Assembly: GCA_963737015.1 (NCBI GenBank)
Contig: CAVTQZ010000001.1
Location: 1,488,001 to 1,552,000 of the forward strand
Length of the DNA: 64,000 nt
Direction: 5' to 3'
DNA from: CAVTQZ01 sp963737015
GTDB taxonomy: Bacteria > Actinomycetota > Acidimicrobiia > Acidimicrobiales > UBA8190
The notes under the pieces are model-generated. The model had not been told where the DNA came from, did not search any database, and saw only the letters and a program-made list of their open reading frames with translations. Below are positions 27,501 to 36,902 of this stretch, piece after piece. Within the stretch, counting starts at the first letter, position 1. The number at the start of each line of letters is the position of its first letter. Both the position numbers and the translations under genes were made by a program.

Positions 27501-30500
27501 GTGATGGTCTCGAGTTTGGTCCAGCTGCTTCCGCCCCCTGAAACCGAAGATACAGAGACACTCGGATTGTCGATCGCCACCGCAAGCAGGAGCGCGTCAC
27601 CATTTGCCTGCGGGGATACAGAGAGGCTCGCCAGATTCGTTCCCCCGTTGGAGGACAGCGAACCGACAGAGGAAATGGCGCTCGGACTTGCAGTGATCAG
27701 AGCTCCAACCGCCTGGTAGTCACCGTCAGGCGACTGGATCGCAGTCGGAGCGATCGCAGAAGAGACGTCGCCGTCGTAGGCGAAGAGGTTCCCTGCCGCG
27801 GTGATGGGGTACGAAACGCCGGCGGTCGAGCCGGTCGTGACGTATTGCGGTAACCACGCATAACCGACGTACAGCTCGTTCGATCCCGAAGGCGTGAGAC
27901 TCGGCAGGCTTATGGTGCTCGTGGAACTAGTCGTACTCGCACTCGACGCCTTGTCGGCCGACCAATGCGTGTTCTGGCCGAGGCCAGCGCTGAACTCCTG
28001 GACGCTTAGGTCAACGTATGCACCGTTGGTGTCGCCCGAGTAGTTCATATATATGGTCGAAGACCCGGTGGAGTTGACGGTGCCGAGCCACAGCTCGACC
28101 TCTCGGTCGTCGTTCGAGTCTGTCGCTGACTCGAGTTTGGTCCAGCTGCTTCCTCCACCCGAGATCGAGTTCACGCTCACCGAAGCGGTGTCGATGGTGA
28201 TCGACAGCACGAGAGCGTCTCCCACGTGCTGAGGCGACATCGAGATGGCGTTCACGTTCGCCCCATAGAGCGAGGCGAGCGAACCGACAGGCTGGATTGG
28301 AACAGGAGAGGCCGTCAGCAAGGCGCCAACAGAGTCGTAGGTGCCGTTTGGCGACTGCGAAGCCGTGGGAGAAGCTGCAACAGAGACGTTCCCGTCGTAT
28401 GCCAGGGCATTTCCACCTACGGTGATCCCGTAGGAAAAGCCCGGTGTCGTACCCGCAGAGGCTGAGTTCGTGACATGTGAGTAGCCGACGTACAGCTCAT
28501 GGGATTGTGCCGGGGTGAGGCTCGGGAAGTCGACGGTGCCGGACGAACTCGTCGCGCTCGCCGTCGAGGCATTGTCCAACGCCCACGTGGTGTTCTGGCC
28601 AAAACCTGAACTGAACTCCTGGGCGCTTAAGTCGACATAAGCGTTGTTCAAGTCGGCCGAGTAAGAGGCGTAGAGGGTAGTCGAACCAGTTGACGTCACC
28701 GTTCCGAGCCAGAGCTCGTCGTCTCTTCCATTGGTCGGGTCGCTGATCGACTCGAGCTTGGTCCAGCTTGAGCTTCCTCCACCCCATATGGTGGAGACCG
28801 ACACTGAAGAGGTGGTGATGCCGACGGACACAACCATCGCGTCTCCAAGGTGCTGAGGGGAGACCGAAATCGCGTTTACGTTGGCGCCGTTCTGCGAGGC
28901 GAGAGAGCCCACGGCTGCAATCGAAGGAGAGTCAAAACTGAACCTGTCCCTCGAATTCGTGGAACTCGTCTGGCCGATGGACGGCGAGGTCGTGGAGGTC
29001 CGGTCCCCGTAGGCATCGTAGGTATAGGTCGTGGTGTTGCCATTGGGGTCGGTCACGGACTCGACGTCGCCGGTCGTGTATCCCGAGGGGCAACCCGTCT
29101 CGCACACCGTGTACGAAGTGGTGAGCGTCTGCCCTCCGGTTCCGTGGACGACCTTCGAGGTGAGGTTGCCGTTCGAGTCGTATGTGTAGTCGGTGACTAT
29201 CCCGACGGGATCTGTGACAGATAGAGGCTCGTTGAACGAGTTATAGGTGTAGGTCGTCTTCTTGTTATTGGCGTCGGTGCGCGTGAGCAGATTGCCGTTC
29301 GAGTCGTAGGTCGAGGTCGTCTGGTGGGAGTTCGGGTCGGTGACCGAGGTCTGCCCGAAGGTGTTGGCGTCGTAGCCGTATGTCCATGTCGCGGCGGAGG
29401 ACGTGCCAGCCCCCTTCGTGAGGCTCGTGAGCTCGCCATTTTGGTACTGCTCTGTTTCAACGTTCCCGTGAGGGTCGGTGATGGTGGTCGTCCCTCCGGA
29501 ACTTGAAAAGTTGTTCCCCGTGTAGGCGAAGGTCGTGACCAGGCCAGCAGCATCTGTCTGCTTCGTGACCCTCGCCGACGAGTCGTAGACGTTCGTGAGC
29601 ACTCCGTTGTTGGGGCTCGTCATCGTGAGCAGCAAGTGGTTGGAGTCGTAAGTGAACGACGTCTTTCGGTTTATGGAGTCGGTGACGCTCGTGAGGTTGT
29701 TGCTCGAGTCGTACGCGTACGTGATCGAATCTTCTGCGGGATCCGTCACCTTGGAGACGAGGCCGTTCGATCCGTAGGAGAAGCTGATGGTTCTCCCGCC
29801 AGGATCGGTCACGGTCGTGAGCTGGCCCGATTGGTAGGTAAGGGTGGTGCTGTAGCCGTTCAGGTCCTTGATCGCGGTGAGCTTTCCGTTCGAGTTGAAT
29901 GTGTAGGTGGAGGTCGCCTGGCGTATGAAGGTCCAAGTTCCGTCGTGGTTCTGCGCCAGAGATGAGTCGGCCCACGACGGGACCGAGTAACTACCCCCAC
30001 TCGGCTCCGCGGTCACAGACGATCCGTCGCCTTCGGTGATCGTCACAGAGCCGTCTCCGTTGACGGTCAGGTGCGCCTCGTACGACGACGACCAGCCGAA
30101 TCCGAATATTCCCGTCGTGGACGCCGAAAGCGAGTTGTACGTCCTCGTGAGGTCCAAGAAGGGCCCGCGTCCTGGCACCTTCACATCGGTGAAAGAGTGC
30201 CAGAAATCGCCGCTTGCGCAGTTGACCGGTTGCCCGCGGTTACAGGTCGGGTTGTGGACCGCAGAGTCCCCGCTGGCGATCCCGACGGCGCTGAGCACCG
30301 CGTTCGGAGGCGTGCCGTATACGACGCCGTTCTCTTGGTCCACGAGTGCGCAGAACGAGGAGCTCGGACATGAGATCGAGGCGGGATTATTCGACCCATC
30401 GAGAGTGAAGTTCGAAGACCATGCCGAGCCGTTGTAGGTGGCCGCGTTGGCGTCTACGGGATAGCCGGTGCCAGTCGTCACACAGAAGGTACTGCTGGCA

Positions 30501-32323
30501 CACGAAACAGAGGCCAAGTACGTACCCGAGTCGGCGGTCGACGCTGACGACCACGAGGTGCCGTTGTAGGTGATGGCATTTCCACCCTTGTCGACGGCCA
30601 CGCAGAACGAACTCGTCGGGCAAGAGACGGAGGTGAGATAATTAGAGCTGTCCACGTCGGAGACAGATGACCAGGAGCTGCCGCTGTAGACGAGGGCGTT
30701 TCCAGACTCATCGACGGCGGCGCAGAAGGAACCCGACGGGCAAGAGACCGAAGATAGATAGTTCGAGCCGTCCACGTTCGTGCGCGACGACCAAGAAGAC
30801 CCGTTGTAGACGAGGGCGTTTCCAGACTCATCGACGGCGGCGCAGAACGAACTCGACGGGCAAGAGACCGACGCCAGACCGCTCGTGTCGATGCTGGTCC
30901 CTGCCGACCAGGAGGTGCCGTTGTAGGTGAACGCCTTGCCTCCGTCGTCTACAGCGATGCAGAAAGAGCTCGTCGCACAAGACACCCAAGCGAGGTATAT
31001 GGCTCCGTCTATGTCCGAGGGATTGGACCAAGAAGAGCCGTTGTAGGTGAGGGCCCTGCCGGCACTGTCGACGGCAGCGCAAAATGAACTAGTCGGGCAT
31101 GAAACGGAAGTGAAACCGCTGCCGTCGATGCTGGTCCCTGCCGACCAGGAGGTGCCGTTGTAGGTGAACGCCTTTCCAACGGTGTCCACGGCGGCGCAGA
31201 ACGTCGTCGTGGCGCACGACACCGAGCTGAGTGAGACTGCCTCTGTGATGGAGCTGGCGTCGATGCTCGCGGGCGCAGACCAGGAGCTGCCGTTGTAGGA
31301 GACCACCCTGCCCAGGCCGTCTACGGCTCTGCAGGAAGAACTACTGGTACAAGAAACCGAGGTCAGAGTTTGCGATCCGTCGATGTCGGCTGGCGAAGAC
31401 CATGAACCCGAGCTGTAGTTGATCGCATTGCCGGCTGCGTCGACGGCCACACAGAAGGAGTTAGTCGGACAAGAGATCGAATCGATCTGGTTCGAGCCGT
31501 CCACGTCGGTCGGGGCAGCCCAGGAACCAGAGCTGTAGGTGATCGCGTGCCCCGCGGTGTCGGTTGCGACACAGAACGAGGTAGAGGGACAAGACACCGC
31601 GTCGGCAGCATGGCCGGAGTCGATGCTTACTCCGCTCGACCAGGAACTTCCGTCGTACGTAAGGGCCTTGCCGGTCGAATCGACAGCGATGCAGAACGAG
31701 GAGCTGGCGCATGACACCGAATAAAGACTGCTTCCTGTACCAGAAGTGGACGACCACGATGTGCCGTTGTAGGTAAGGGCATTGGAAGCCGTATCGACGG
31801 CCATGCAGAACGACGCTGTGGTGCACGAGACCGACGTGAGATCACGGGATCCGTCTGCGTCAGACGGAGCCGACCAAGAAGTTCCGTTGAACGTAAGGAC
31901 ATTTCCATTTTGATCCACCGCGGCACACAATGACGCCGAAGGGCACGACACGGATGTGAGGTCCTTCGGAGTGGTGCTAGGCGTGTCGATGGTCGTAGGT
32001 GCCGACCAGGTCAGTCCCTGTGCAGCTGCCGGAGAAGCCGGAAGTCCGATCACCGCAGGCAAGGCAAGACCGGACGTCAGAACGGCCAATACGCAAAGCG
32101 TTCGACTCGTTCTGGACGCAGCGCTTCTCGCACGAATGCGATTCCATTGAGAACTGCGATGTTCGTGGACCGAACAGTCGAAACCAACGGCGTTTCTAAG
32201 CCCTAGAGGTCGGGACAGCGAATGCGCATTCAGCTCATCGAGTCTGGGTTCAGTCGCCGTCTGAAGCTTGCGAACGCCCTTGCCCGATAGACGCGCGCGA
32301 ATAGAGTTCGCGAACCCAAGCAT
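24536..32323 (-). CDS. Giant secreted RHS/YD-repeat protein with N-terminal Cys-pair repeats
   Basis: 2595 residues from the ATG at 32323, preceded by a strong ribosome site (GGAGGGGGAG). Order seen: a long 70-residue leader; a signal-like hydrophobic stretch (about 75-101, ending SPAAAQ); fourteen repeats of about 40 residues built on VSCxxxSFCxAVD...YNGSSWS (about 110-690); a DUF6531-like entry domain (VNCASGDFWHSF, about 700); YD repeats (about 785-1120); three tandem modules of about 205 residues starting VGSL (1137, 1347, 1552); a TIG/IPT domain (about 1760-1830); more YD repeats; the RHS core end YLINRYYDPASGQFLSVDP (about 2441). A unique 112-residue C-terminal tip follows DPTG. RHS proteins encapsulate and release variable toxins. 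This one is exported and probably surface-bound; the tip matches no toxin family I know. Confidence 0.88.
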   Translation of the reverse strand: MLGFANSIRARLSGKGVRKLQTATEPRLDELNAHSLSRPLGLRNAVGFDCSVHEHRSSQWNRIRARSAASRTSRTLCVLAVLTSGLALPAVIGLPASPAAAQGLTWSAPTTIDTPSTTPKDLTSVSCPSASLCAAVDQNGNVLTFNGTSWSAPSDADGSRDLTSVSCTTASFCMAVDTASNALTYNGTSWSSTSGTGSSLYSVSCASSSFCIAVDSTGKALTYDGSSWSSGVSIDSGHAADAVSCPSTSFCVATDTAGHAITYSSGSWAAPTDVDGSNQIDSISCPTNSFCVAVDAAGNAINYSSGSWSSPADIDGSQTLTSVSCTSSSSCRAVDGLGRVVSYNGSSWSAPASIDASSITEAVSLSSVSCATTTFCAAVDTVGKAFTYNGTSWSAGTSIDGSGFTSVSCPTSSFCAAVDSAGRALTYNGSSWSNPSDIDGAIYLAWVSCATSSFCIAVDDGGKAFTYNGTSWSAGTSIDTSGLASVSCPSSSFCAAVDESGNALVYNGSSWSSRTNVDGSNYLSSVSCPSGSFCAAVDESGNALVYSGSSWSSVSDVDSSNYLTSVSCPTSSFCVAVDKGGNAITYNGTSWSSASTADSGTYLASVSCASSTFCVTTGTGYPVDANAATYNGSAWSSNFTLDGSNNPASISCPSSSFCALVDQENGVVYGTPPNAVLSAVGIASGDSAVHNPTCNRGQPVNCASGDFWHSFTDVKVPGRGPFLDLTRTYNSLSASTTGIFGFGWSSSYEAHLTVNGDGSVTITEGDGSSVTAEPSGGSYSVPSWADSSLAQNHDGTWTFIRQATSTYTFNSNGKLTAIKDLNGYSTTLTYQSGQLTTVTDPGGRTISFSYGSNGLVSKVTDPAEDSITYAYDSSNNLTSVTDSINRKTSFTYDSNHLLLTMTSPNNGVLTNVYDSSARVTKQTDAAGLVTTFAYTGNNFSSSGGTTTITDPHGNVETEQYQNGELTSLTKGAGTSSAATWTYGYDANTFGQTSVTDPNSHQTTSTYDSNGNLLTRTDANNKKTTYTYNSFNEPLSVTDPVGIVTDYTYDSNGNLTSKVVHGTGGQTLTTSYTVCETGCPSGYTTGDVESVTDPNGNTTTYTYDAYGDRTSTTSPSIGQTSSTNSRDRFSFDSPSIAAVGSLASQNGANVNAISVSPQHLGDAMVVSVGITTSSVSVSTIWGGGSSSWTKLESISDPTNGRDDELWLGTVTSTGSTTLYASYSADLNNAYVDLSAQEFSSGFGQNTTWALDNASTASATSSSGTVDFPSLTPAQSHELYVGYSHVTNSASAGTTPGFSYGITVGGNALAYDGNVSVAASPTASQSPNGTYDSVGALLTASPVPIQPVGSLASLYGANVNAISMSPQHVGDALVLSITIDTASVSVNSISGGGSSWTKLESATDSNDDREVELWLGTVNSTGSSTIYMNYSGDTNGAYVDLSVQEFSAGLGQNTHWSADKASSASTTSSTSTISLPSLTPSGSNELYVGYAWLPQYVTTGSTAGVSYPITAAGNLFAYDGDVSSAIAPTAIQSPDGDYQAVGALITASPSAISSVGSLSSNGGTNLASLSVSPQANGDALLLAVAIDNPSVSVSSVSGGGSSWTKLETITDSTNNRDDELWLGTVTSTGSSSISVTFSATPNSWVELSSEEFTAGLGSNTVWSKDSAANSSSTTNTTALSYPSLAASGSLELYLGFTELENVASSGTSAGFTYQTTSSNNQIAYDTDVSGSVAPTASQSPAGNFDSVGALLTANLADSAPIVEGVFPTGGSSVGGTSVSIVGQNLSSVNGVFFGAASAQSYRVNGATSLTTTSPAGSSGTVDVTVTTPSGGSGGLTQDVYDAMGRKVCEASANATSSGTDCPPAGQPRVAGTSTWVYDNDGEVTSQTDANGHTTSYGYDSDGNKTSSTDALNNETVTSYDKDDRVSSVTQGYGSSSTSTTSYTYDIVPSNCPSPPSGTTYCAQVKNGLSNTTTSYYDALDHVIEQAPPNTTAQTPTTYTYDGVGNVLTKIDGSGTTTYTYDGDNRPSTVTYSNTQPGFVQPHGVTYSYDADGNRNQMVDGTGTTTYSYDGFERVISVTNGANATLTYGYDSDGNLTCLSYPNSGTKNCQNSNSGTGIVTYKYDAADLMTQMTDWFGNSTSFSYDSDFNLTNTALPSASASAVTNSYDQTDALIDTSVTAGGTKSDLTSLTRNADEQIATSDTSGSNTSYAYDPLSRVTTGSTASYSYDGASEIASVTSSGSTTDYSYNTDGQLCWSGSSTGSCSSPPSGATTYVENTVGERTSATPSGGHSTSFGWNQAGQLTCETAANGSSYSCANQNSSYSSTYSYNGDGIRMSDTPAGGTSQQFTWDTRTSLPRLLEDGTNYYLYGSNSSPAPIEQISIAGSSPTYLVSDTTGVREQLSASGSTVGAMSFDTYGNPCTSCTIGTPFGFEGGYTDNTGFVYLINRYYDPASGQFLSVDPDVTTTGQAYAYAGDDPANGSDPTGTSPFTKVNWGGAQYGYTQCSTGAPCIYVLTSVYDYFQYLSPNLYTSIGAAAIVFSNVTALYSHSSNSAIASACQTVNSCITNVLVPGLIDWQSVGPDPLYLSADNTVVWVAY

Positions 32324-32409
32324 TGTTCTCCCCCTCCACTGCCCGATGGTGGCCCCACATGAAGACAAGGGAGCCATCGAGCGAGCGAATTGGTTGCTGT
32401 CAGCGAGTG

Positions 32410-32438
32410 AGTCTGCGAAATCGCGAGACGCTTGTCAA
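32410..32438 (-). promoter_or_regulatory. Sigma70-type promoter for the RHS gene
   Basis: On the minus strand TTGACA (32438-32433), a 17-bp spacer and CAGACT (32415-32410) form a consensus -35 and a recognisable -10, about 85 bp before the RHS ATG. This would let the cargo be transcribed independently of the mobility operon. The rest of 32439-32691 shows no further feature. Confidence 0.6.
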
Positions 32439-32691
32439 GGGGGAAAAAAGTTTGCAGCAACGTATCGTGGGGCGATGGCTTGAGTTCGCAAGCTTCGGTT
32501 CTAGCCTTGATCTCCGAGTGATGGATCACCTAGGCGCAGGGTCCCTCGGAAGCGCTTTTGGCAGCCCGGCGAGCCATCAGTGGTCTGAGGGTTGCGTCTC
32601 TGCACGAGAGTTCCATCTGTCCTGCACGAACACGGGGAGGATCGAATTGCCGCCAAAGACTCCACTTTCCTGCAGCTGGTTCTGTCGCGCG

Positions 32692-35600
32692 TCAACGGCC
32701 GCGACCAGCGGCGCGGCGATCCTGGGACGGACGAGCGCTCTCGTGTCCAAATGAGTCGGCATTCCGTGTTCCTGTCCGAGCGCGCCGCCCCGCAGTGAAG
32801 GCTCTCGATGTCCGTTGGTCTCTGACGGAGCTTGGACGCCCTCTTTCGATCGCTGTCGAACGTTCGACGATCTCGGCGTCGATGCGAGCTAGCCGTGCTG
32901 GCGCCTCTGGATGCTCCTCGATCCACCGGTCCCTCGCGTCTTTCTGCTGCTCGAGTAGCTGCAGCCGTTTTGTGAACGAGTCGGTTCGCGATGCAAGCTC
33001 CTTGCAAGTTGGGTCCGCCAGCGCCTCGTAGCGACGGGTGGCCGAATCGAACTCTGTATGTCTTTCTTCGACCTGCTCGCTCCAGTAGCGATGCTCGGAG
33101 TCACTTTTCGCCCACGCCCGATTCGCCTTTGCCCTCTCAAGCTCGCGCTGTGCGCGGTAGCGGGCGTCTGCGGCTCTTTCGACCTCGGTTCCTTTCCAGC
33201 GTCCCCTGCCCTCTTCTAGGTCTGAGAGTGCGTGCCTCTCGGCCACGAGGTACGCGTTCACCTCCGCCAGCTCCTTTCCCGGATCGGCCGGCATCGCCCC
33301 TGTGACCCGCTCGCGCTGGGCTTTGAGCTGCGCGAGGCGAACGGCGGCTGCCTGTTCTGGTAGAAGTTTCGGAGCGTCGGCCACTGGGCGATGTGCAGCA
33401 CCCTCCGCCCACCCGAGCGCGCTCGCCCAGTGGGGACGCTTGGAGGCCGACCACTCACGTCTGAGGTCCTCTTGTGCCTGGGAGGTGTCGTCTGCCACGC
33501 AGTAGACGAAGGAGGCTTCTTTGGCCCTGCTCATCGCCACGTAGGCGAGCTCTCGCCCGCCTCCATCACAGTAGAGGTGGGAGACCTCGGTCGTAGCACC
33601 CTGCATGCGGTGGACCGTCATCGCGTAGGAGTGGTCGAGGCGCTCGGCCGAGATGAGCTCGCCGCCTACACATACGAGACGCCCGTCTTCTTTTTGCAGG
33701 GTGAGGGCATTGTGTCTCTCGTGGACGGACACGACCGTCGCGCGCTCGCTCGTGGTGATCCCGAGGTCGTTCTCCGGCGCCAGGAACACGACCTTGTCGC
33801 CCTGGCAGTAGCGGCGTCCCCCGGGGACTTCTAGCTCGGGACCGCAGAGCCCTCCCGCCTCTTCGAGCATCTTCCTCGCCCGGGCGTTCAGCTCGGCGAC
33901 GTTGGCGCGCCTCCAGGCGAGAAGCACGACCTCGCGTCCTGCAAGGTAGTCGGCCGAGAAAGCTTCGACTGCGCGGTCGAGCGCCTCGTGGCGTGTCCCG
34001 GCGGTTCGGACGTGCCCGCGGCCGACATAGAAACCGACAGCCTCGGAGACCTCTCCAGCGCGGAGCTGGGCGAGTGCGATTCGCTCTTCGGCGTCGCGCT
34101 GTCTCACGTTCTCGGACAGCACGTGCACCTCCGGCCGGTGTCTGTCGAAGAGCGCCTCGAAGGCCCCTCCGGGACCGACCGGGCCGAGCTGGAGGTGGTC
34201 ACCGACGAGTAGCACCTTCGATCCCGCGTCCTCTGCGGCGCCGAGCAGTCGGAGCAGGGCTCTGTCGTCTGTCATGGAGGCCTCGTCGAGGATGACAACG
34301 TGGCGCTCTGACAGGGCGAGCTGGCCGTGGTCAATCCGCCAGATGATCGAGGCGAGGGTGCGCGCGAAGCCGATCTCCGCCTCCTCGGACAGGGCCTTCG
34401 CGGCCTGGCCTGAGGTCGCCGTGCCAATGACGCTGCACCCCGATCGCTCGAAGGCCTCAGCGATCGCATTCAAGGCCGTCGTCTTTCCGGCGCCGGCCAC
34501 GCCGATCATGATCTCTGCTCCTCGTCCAGAACCCGTGCAGGCGGCGATCGCCTCGCGCTGGGAGGAGGTGAGCGCCTTTCCTAGCTCTGTCTCGATTCTC
34601 GAGACAGCCTCAGCCACGAGAGTGCGCTCGACGCACGGTGCGTTCGTCCGCGCCATCTGGGCCCCGATCGCCTCTGCGATGGCCTCCTCCGTCACGAGGG
34701 TTCGCGCGGTTGTGTACACCTGCTCCTTGGCTCCCTGCACCCCGAGGAGGGGAATGGTCTCGGGATCGCTGAGCGCTGCTGTGACGAGCTGGGTGAGTAC
34801 CTTCGGTTCCTGACCGTAGAGCTTCGGGGCCAGGGCGACTATGACGTCGGCACGGGAGAAGACCTTCTTGCGGGCGAGTGGTCCGTCAGCTCCGAGGACC
34901 CAGTCGACGTCGCGTCGTAGGTGCTCGTGATCGAGGGGTCGGACCCGCCTTCTTCTGCAGGCCGCCTCGTAGACCAGCGCGCGGATCTCTGCGTCCGAGT
35001 AGCCGGCCGCTTCGATCTCCTCGTTCCACCTGCCCATGAGGTCCGCGATGGGGGTGTGGCGCTTGTAGGCGCGCGTCGAGCGCGCCGCGAGTGCTCTCGC
35101 CCGGTAGGAGGAATGTCCGGTCCTGAGGCACTCGACGTCGATCTCTGAGGCGCGCTTGGAGTGAAGGTCACAGACCTCCTTCGGTACTCCGGCGATGCGG
35201 AAGTGTCCCAGTTTTCCAGACGGACCCGGATCCGCCTCGATCGCATAACCGAGCTCTGTGGCCTTTCTCGCCGCAGCCATGCGCCCGTACATGGTCGCAG
35301 CGTGAAGGTGGTCACGCCAGAGCGAGGTGTCAGGAGCCTTGAAGCCGCCTTTCTCGTCCAGCATCTCGACCAGGTTCGCTAGCAGCACGTGGTCGTGGGG
35401 AGAGGGATCTCCTGCCCGAGAGGTCGCATGGCGCGAGTGCGCGTAGATGAGCCCTGTCGTAGAAACCGGGACAGCGGCGACACCTCTTCTTCCGCCGCGC
35501 CGTCTCGTGAGGTCATCCAGATAGCCGATGGTGGCGTCCCTCTCGGCGTCGAGGATCGCGTGCATGTCGTCGGCTCGGCCGATGACGCCTAGCTCTGCGA

Positions 35601-35895
35601 CCGACTTGTGCGCCGCGATCACGATTTCCATGCCCGGGCGCTTCGTGCTCACGAGCCGCTCTCCGGTTAGGGGTTCCTTCGCGCCACCCTCTCCGTAGAT
35701 CGAGGCGTACTGATGAGCCATGACCGTTCCCTCGAGGCCGAGCGAGCGTGCTCCTGATCCTCCCCAGCGAAGTGGTGTCTCGCCTCGTGAGCCGTAATAC
35801 TCGAGCGCGCGGCCACGATGGTCGTCGGATCGGCCCATGACGGTCTCTGCGTGGTAGCGGACCGACTTCGATCCCATGAGGTCCATGAATCCCAA
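32692..35895 (-). CDS. MobF-family conjugative relaxase with RecD-like helicase domain (TrwC/TraA type)
   Basis: 1067 residues. The TTG at 35895 has AGGAG 6 nt upstream; ATG at 35886 is next in frame. N-terminal relaxase: Tyr14 and the Tyr33-Tyr34 pair as candidate nicking tyrosines, and the metal-binding motif SRAGDPSPHDHVLLAN (about residue 165). Helicase part: Walker A GVAGAGKTTAL (about 467), Walker B VILDEASMTDD (about 537), QLGPVGPGGAF and MTVHRMQGATTEVS. The last 200 residues are charged coiled coil (about 870-1040). It would nick one DNA strand at oriT, stay covalently bound and unwind the element for transfer. It is last in a minus-strand operon after the excisionase and winged-helix genes. 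Confidence 0.92.
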   Translation of the reverse strand: MGFMDLMGSKSVRYHAETVMGRSDDHRGRALEYYGSRGETPLRWGGSGARSLGLEGTVMAHQYASIYGEGGAKEPLTGERLVSTKRPGMEIVIAAHKSVAELGVIGRADDMHAILDAERDATIGYLDDLTRRRGGRRGVAAVPVSTTGLIYAHSRHATSRAGDPSPHDHVLLANLVEMLDEKGGFKAPDTSLWRDHLHAATMYGRMAAARKATELGYAIEADPGPSGKLGHFRIAGVPKEVCDLHSKRASEIDVECLRTGHSSYRARALAARSTRAYKRHTPIADLMGRWNEEIEAAGYSDAEIRALVYEAACRRRRVRPLDHEHLRRDVDWVLGADGPLARKKVFSRADVIVALAPKLYGQEPKVLTQLVTAALSDPETIPLLGVQGAKEQVYTTARTLVTEEAIAEAIGAQMARTNAPCVERTLVAEAVSRIETELGKALTSSQREAIAACTGSGRGAEIMIGVAGAGKTTALNAIAEAFERSGCSVIGTATSGQAAKALSEEAEIGFARTLASIIWRIDHGQLALSERHVVILDEASMTDDRALLRLLGAAEDAGSKVLLVGDHLQLGPVGPGGAFEALFDRHRPEVHVLSENVRQRDAEERIALAQLRAGEVSEAVGFYVGRGHVRTAGTRHEALDRAVEAFSADYLAGREVVLLAWRRANVAELNARARKMLEEAGGLCGPELEVPGGRRYCQGDKVVFLAPENDLGITTSERATVVSVHERHNALTLQKEDGRLVCVGGELISAERLDHSYAMTVHRMQGATTEVSHLYCDGGGRELAYVAMSRAKEASFVYCVADDTSQAQEDLRREWSASKRPHWASALGWAEGAAHRPVADAPKLLPEQAAAVRLAQLKAQRERVTGAMPADPGKELAEVNAYLVAERHALSDLEEGRGRWKGTEVERAADARYRAQRELERAKANRAWAKSDSEHRYWSEQVEERHTEFDSATRRYEALADPTCKELASRTDSFTKRLQLLEQQKDARDRWIEEHPEAPARLARIDAEIVERSTAIERGRPSSVRDQRTSRAFTAGRRARTGTRNADSFGHESARPSQDRRAAGRGR

Positions 35896-35929
35896 GGGTC
35901 ACTCCTCGCTTGCGGGCGAGTCTTTGGAG

Positions 35930-35947
35930 GCAAGGTGACTACCTTGC
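35930..35947. other. Candidate oriT hairpin next to the relaxase gene
   Basis: GCAAGGT and ACCTTGC form a perfect 7-bp inverted repeat with a 4-nt loop, 35 bp before the relaxase start. A tandem GAAGTTT and a GACG-TTCG-CGTC tetraloop hairpin (about 36003-36014) follow in the same 179-bp gap. MobF relaxases bind such a hairpin beside nic, and oriT commonly adjoins the relaxase gene. It could instead regulate the operon. Confidence 0.4.
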
Positions 35948-36074
35948 AATCGTGTTCGACGAAGTTTGAAGTTTGCCGTGAGGGTGTGCCGCGCTAAACG
36001 AGACGTTCGCGTCGTGAGGGTTGATGAAAAAAGAGATCGCAAAGGCGAGTGTTTCGCTCTTGATCTCTCGACAG

Positions 36075-36863
36075 TCATGCTTGCGACTCGTGGCCCATCG
36101 GGAGCATTTGGGAGGCGGGCCCCTGTTCGTGTCCCAACGCTGCGTCGAAGAGGGAGGGTTGGTTGGCAGCACTTCTTGGTCGCGATCGCCGCGGTCTCGA
36201 GTGGGAATATATAGCGCGTTCATCGCTCCGACTGTCCCGCTTTCCCGGACGAACCCTTTCCGACAGGTCACTTGACTGACCTTGGGAAGCGACGAGCTTT
36301 TTGTCGCTCATTTCGATACACGCAGAAGTGTCCTCGTTATCGGGACGACGAGACTCCTTTCGATGGATGGTCGAGGCCGCTTCGGCCTGATCTCGGCGAG
36401 AAACTTGGCTGTCCCCGTCACCAATACAGACCGACTCTGCGGTTGATGAAGCCTGCAGTTCTTCTCCGCGGTTCGGCGTGTCTTCTCGAATGTCCACTCC
36501 CCTACCAATGAGGAGCACGTATCCGCTTCGAAGGCGTCCGTCGCCGGCACGCACTCGGGCCCTTCGGATCAGGCCCGCCTTAACGAGCGCGCCCACTGCG
36601 CGGGCTGCTGTGTTCTTGGTGACCCTGAGCCCTTCAGCGAGCTCCCGCACTCCGATGGCGACGGACAGGTGGCCGTTTTCGTCGCAACGAGCGCAAAGCG
36701 CCATGTCTTCAAAACAGACCCAGGCAACCGGGGGGACGCTGTGGCGAAGCTCGAAGGAAGAGCCGAGTATTTCGAGAACCTGTCCCGATAATTGAGACGG
36801 TCCGGCCCGATCGCTCGCCAGAAGTCCTCGTGCGGTCATCGCCACACGCTCAGGAGCGATCAT
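36075..36863 (-). CDS. Winged-helix DNA-binding protein of the mobility operon
   Basis: About 262 residues, from ATG 36863 (TTG 36866 also possible). A GntR/MarR-like winged helix is visible at about residues 68-110: ELAEGLRVTKNTAARAVGALVKAGLIRR followed by a wing RVRAGDGRLRSGYVLL (given in two parts of one region). The C-terminal 130 residues are polar and low in hydrophobics, with an NQPSLFD element near residue 240. It sits between the excisionase and relaxase genes, so it may be a relaxosome accessory protein or regulate the operon. No closer family assignment is possible by eye. Confidence 0.7.
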   Translation of the reverse strand: MIAPERVAMTARGLLASDRAGPSQLSGQVLEILGSSFELRHSVPPVAWVCFEDMALCARCDENGHLSVAIGVRELAEGLRVTKNTAARAVGALVKAGLIRRARVRAGDGRLRSGYVLLIGRGVDIREDTPNRGEELQASSTAESVCIGDGDSQVSRRDQAEAASTIHRKESRRPDNEDTSACIEMSDKKLVASQGQSSDLSERVRPGKRDSRSDERAIYSHSRPRRSRPRSAANQPSLFDAALGHEQGPASQMLPMGHESQA

Positions 36864-36902
36864 CAACGCGATCTGAAGGCGAACGTCCTGCCGCTGTACC
36901 CC

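Noticed and set aside
30300..32000. CRISPR-like or satellite array in the RHS gene
   Set aside because: The 120-bp periodicity follows protein repeats with coding-type variation; there are no identical repeats with unique spacers.
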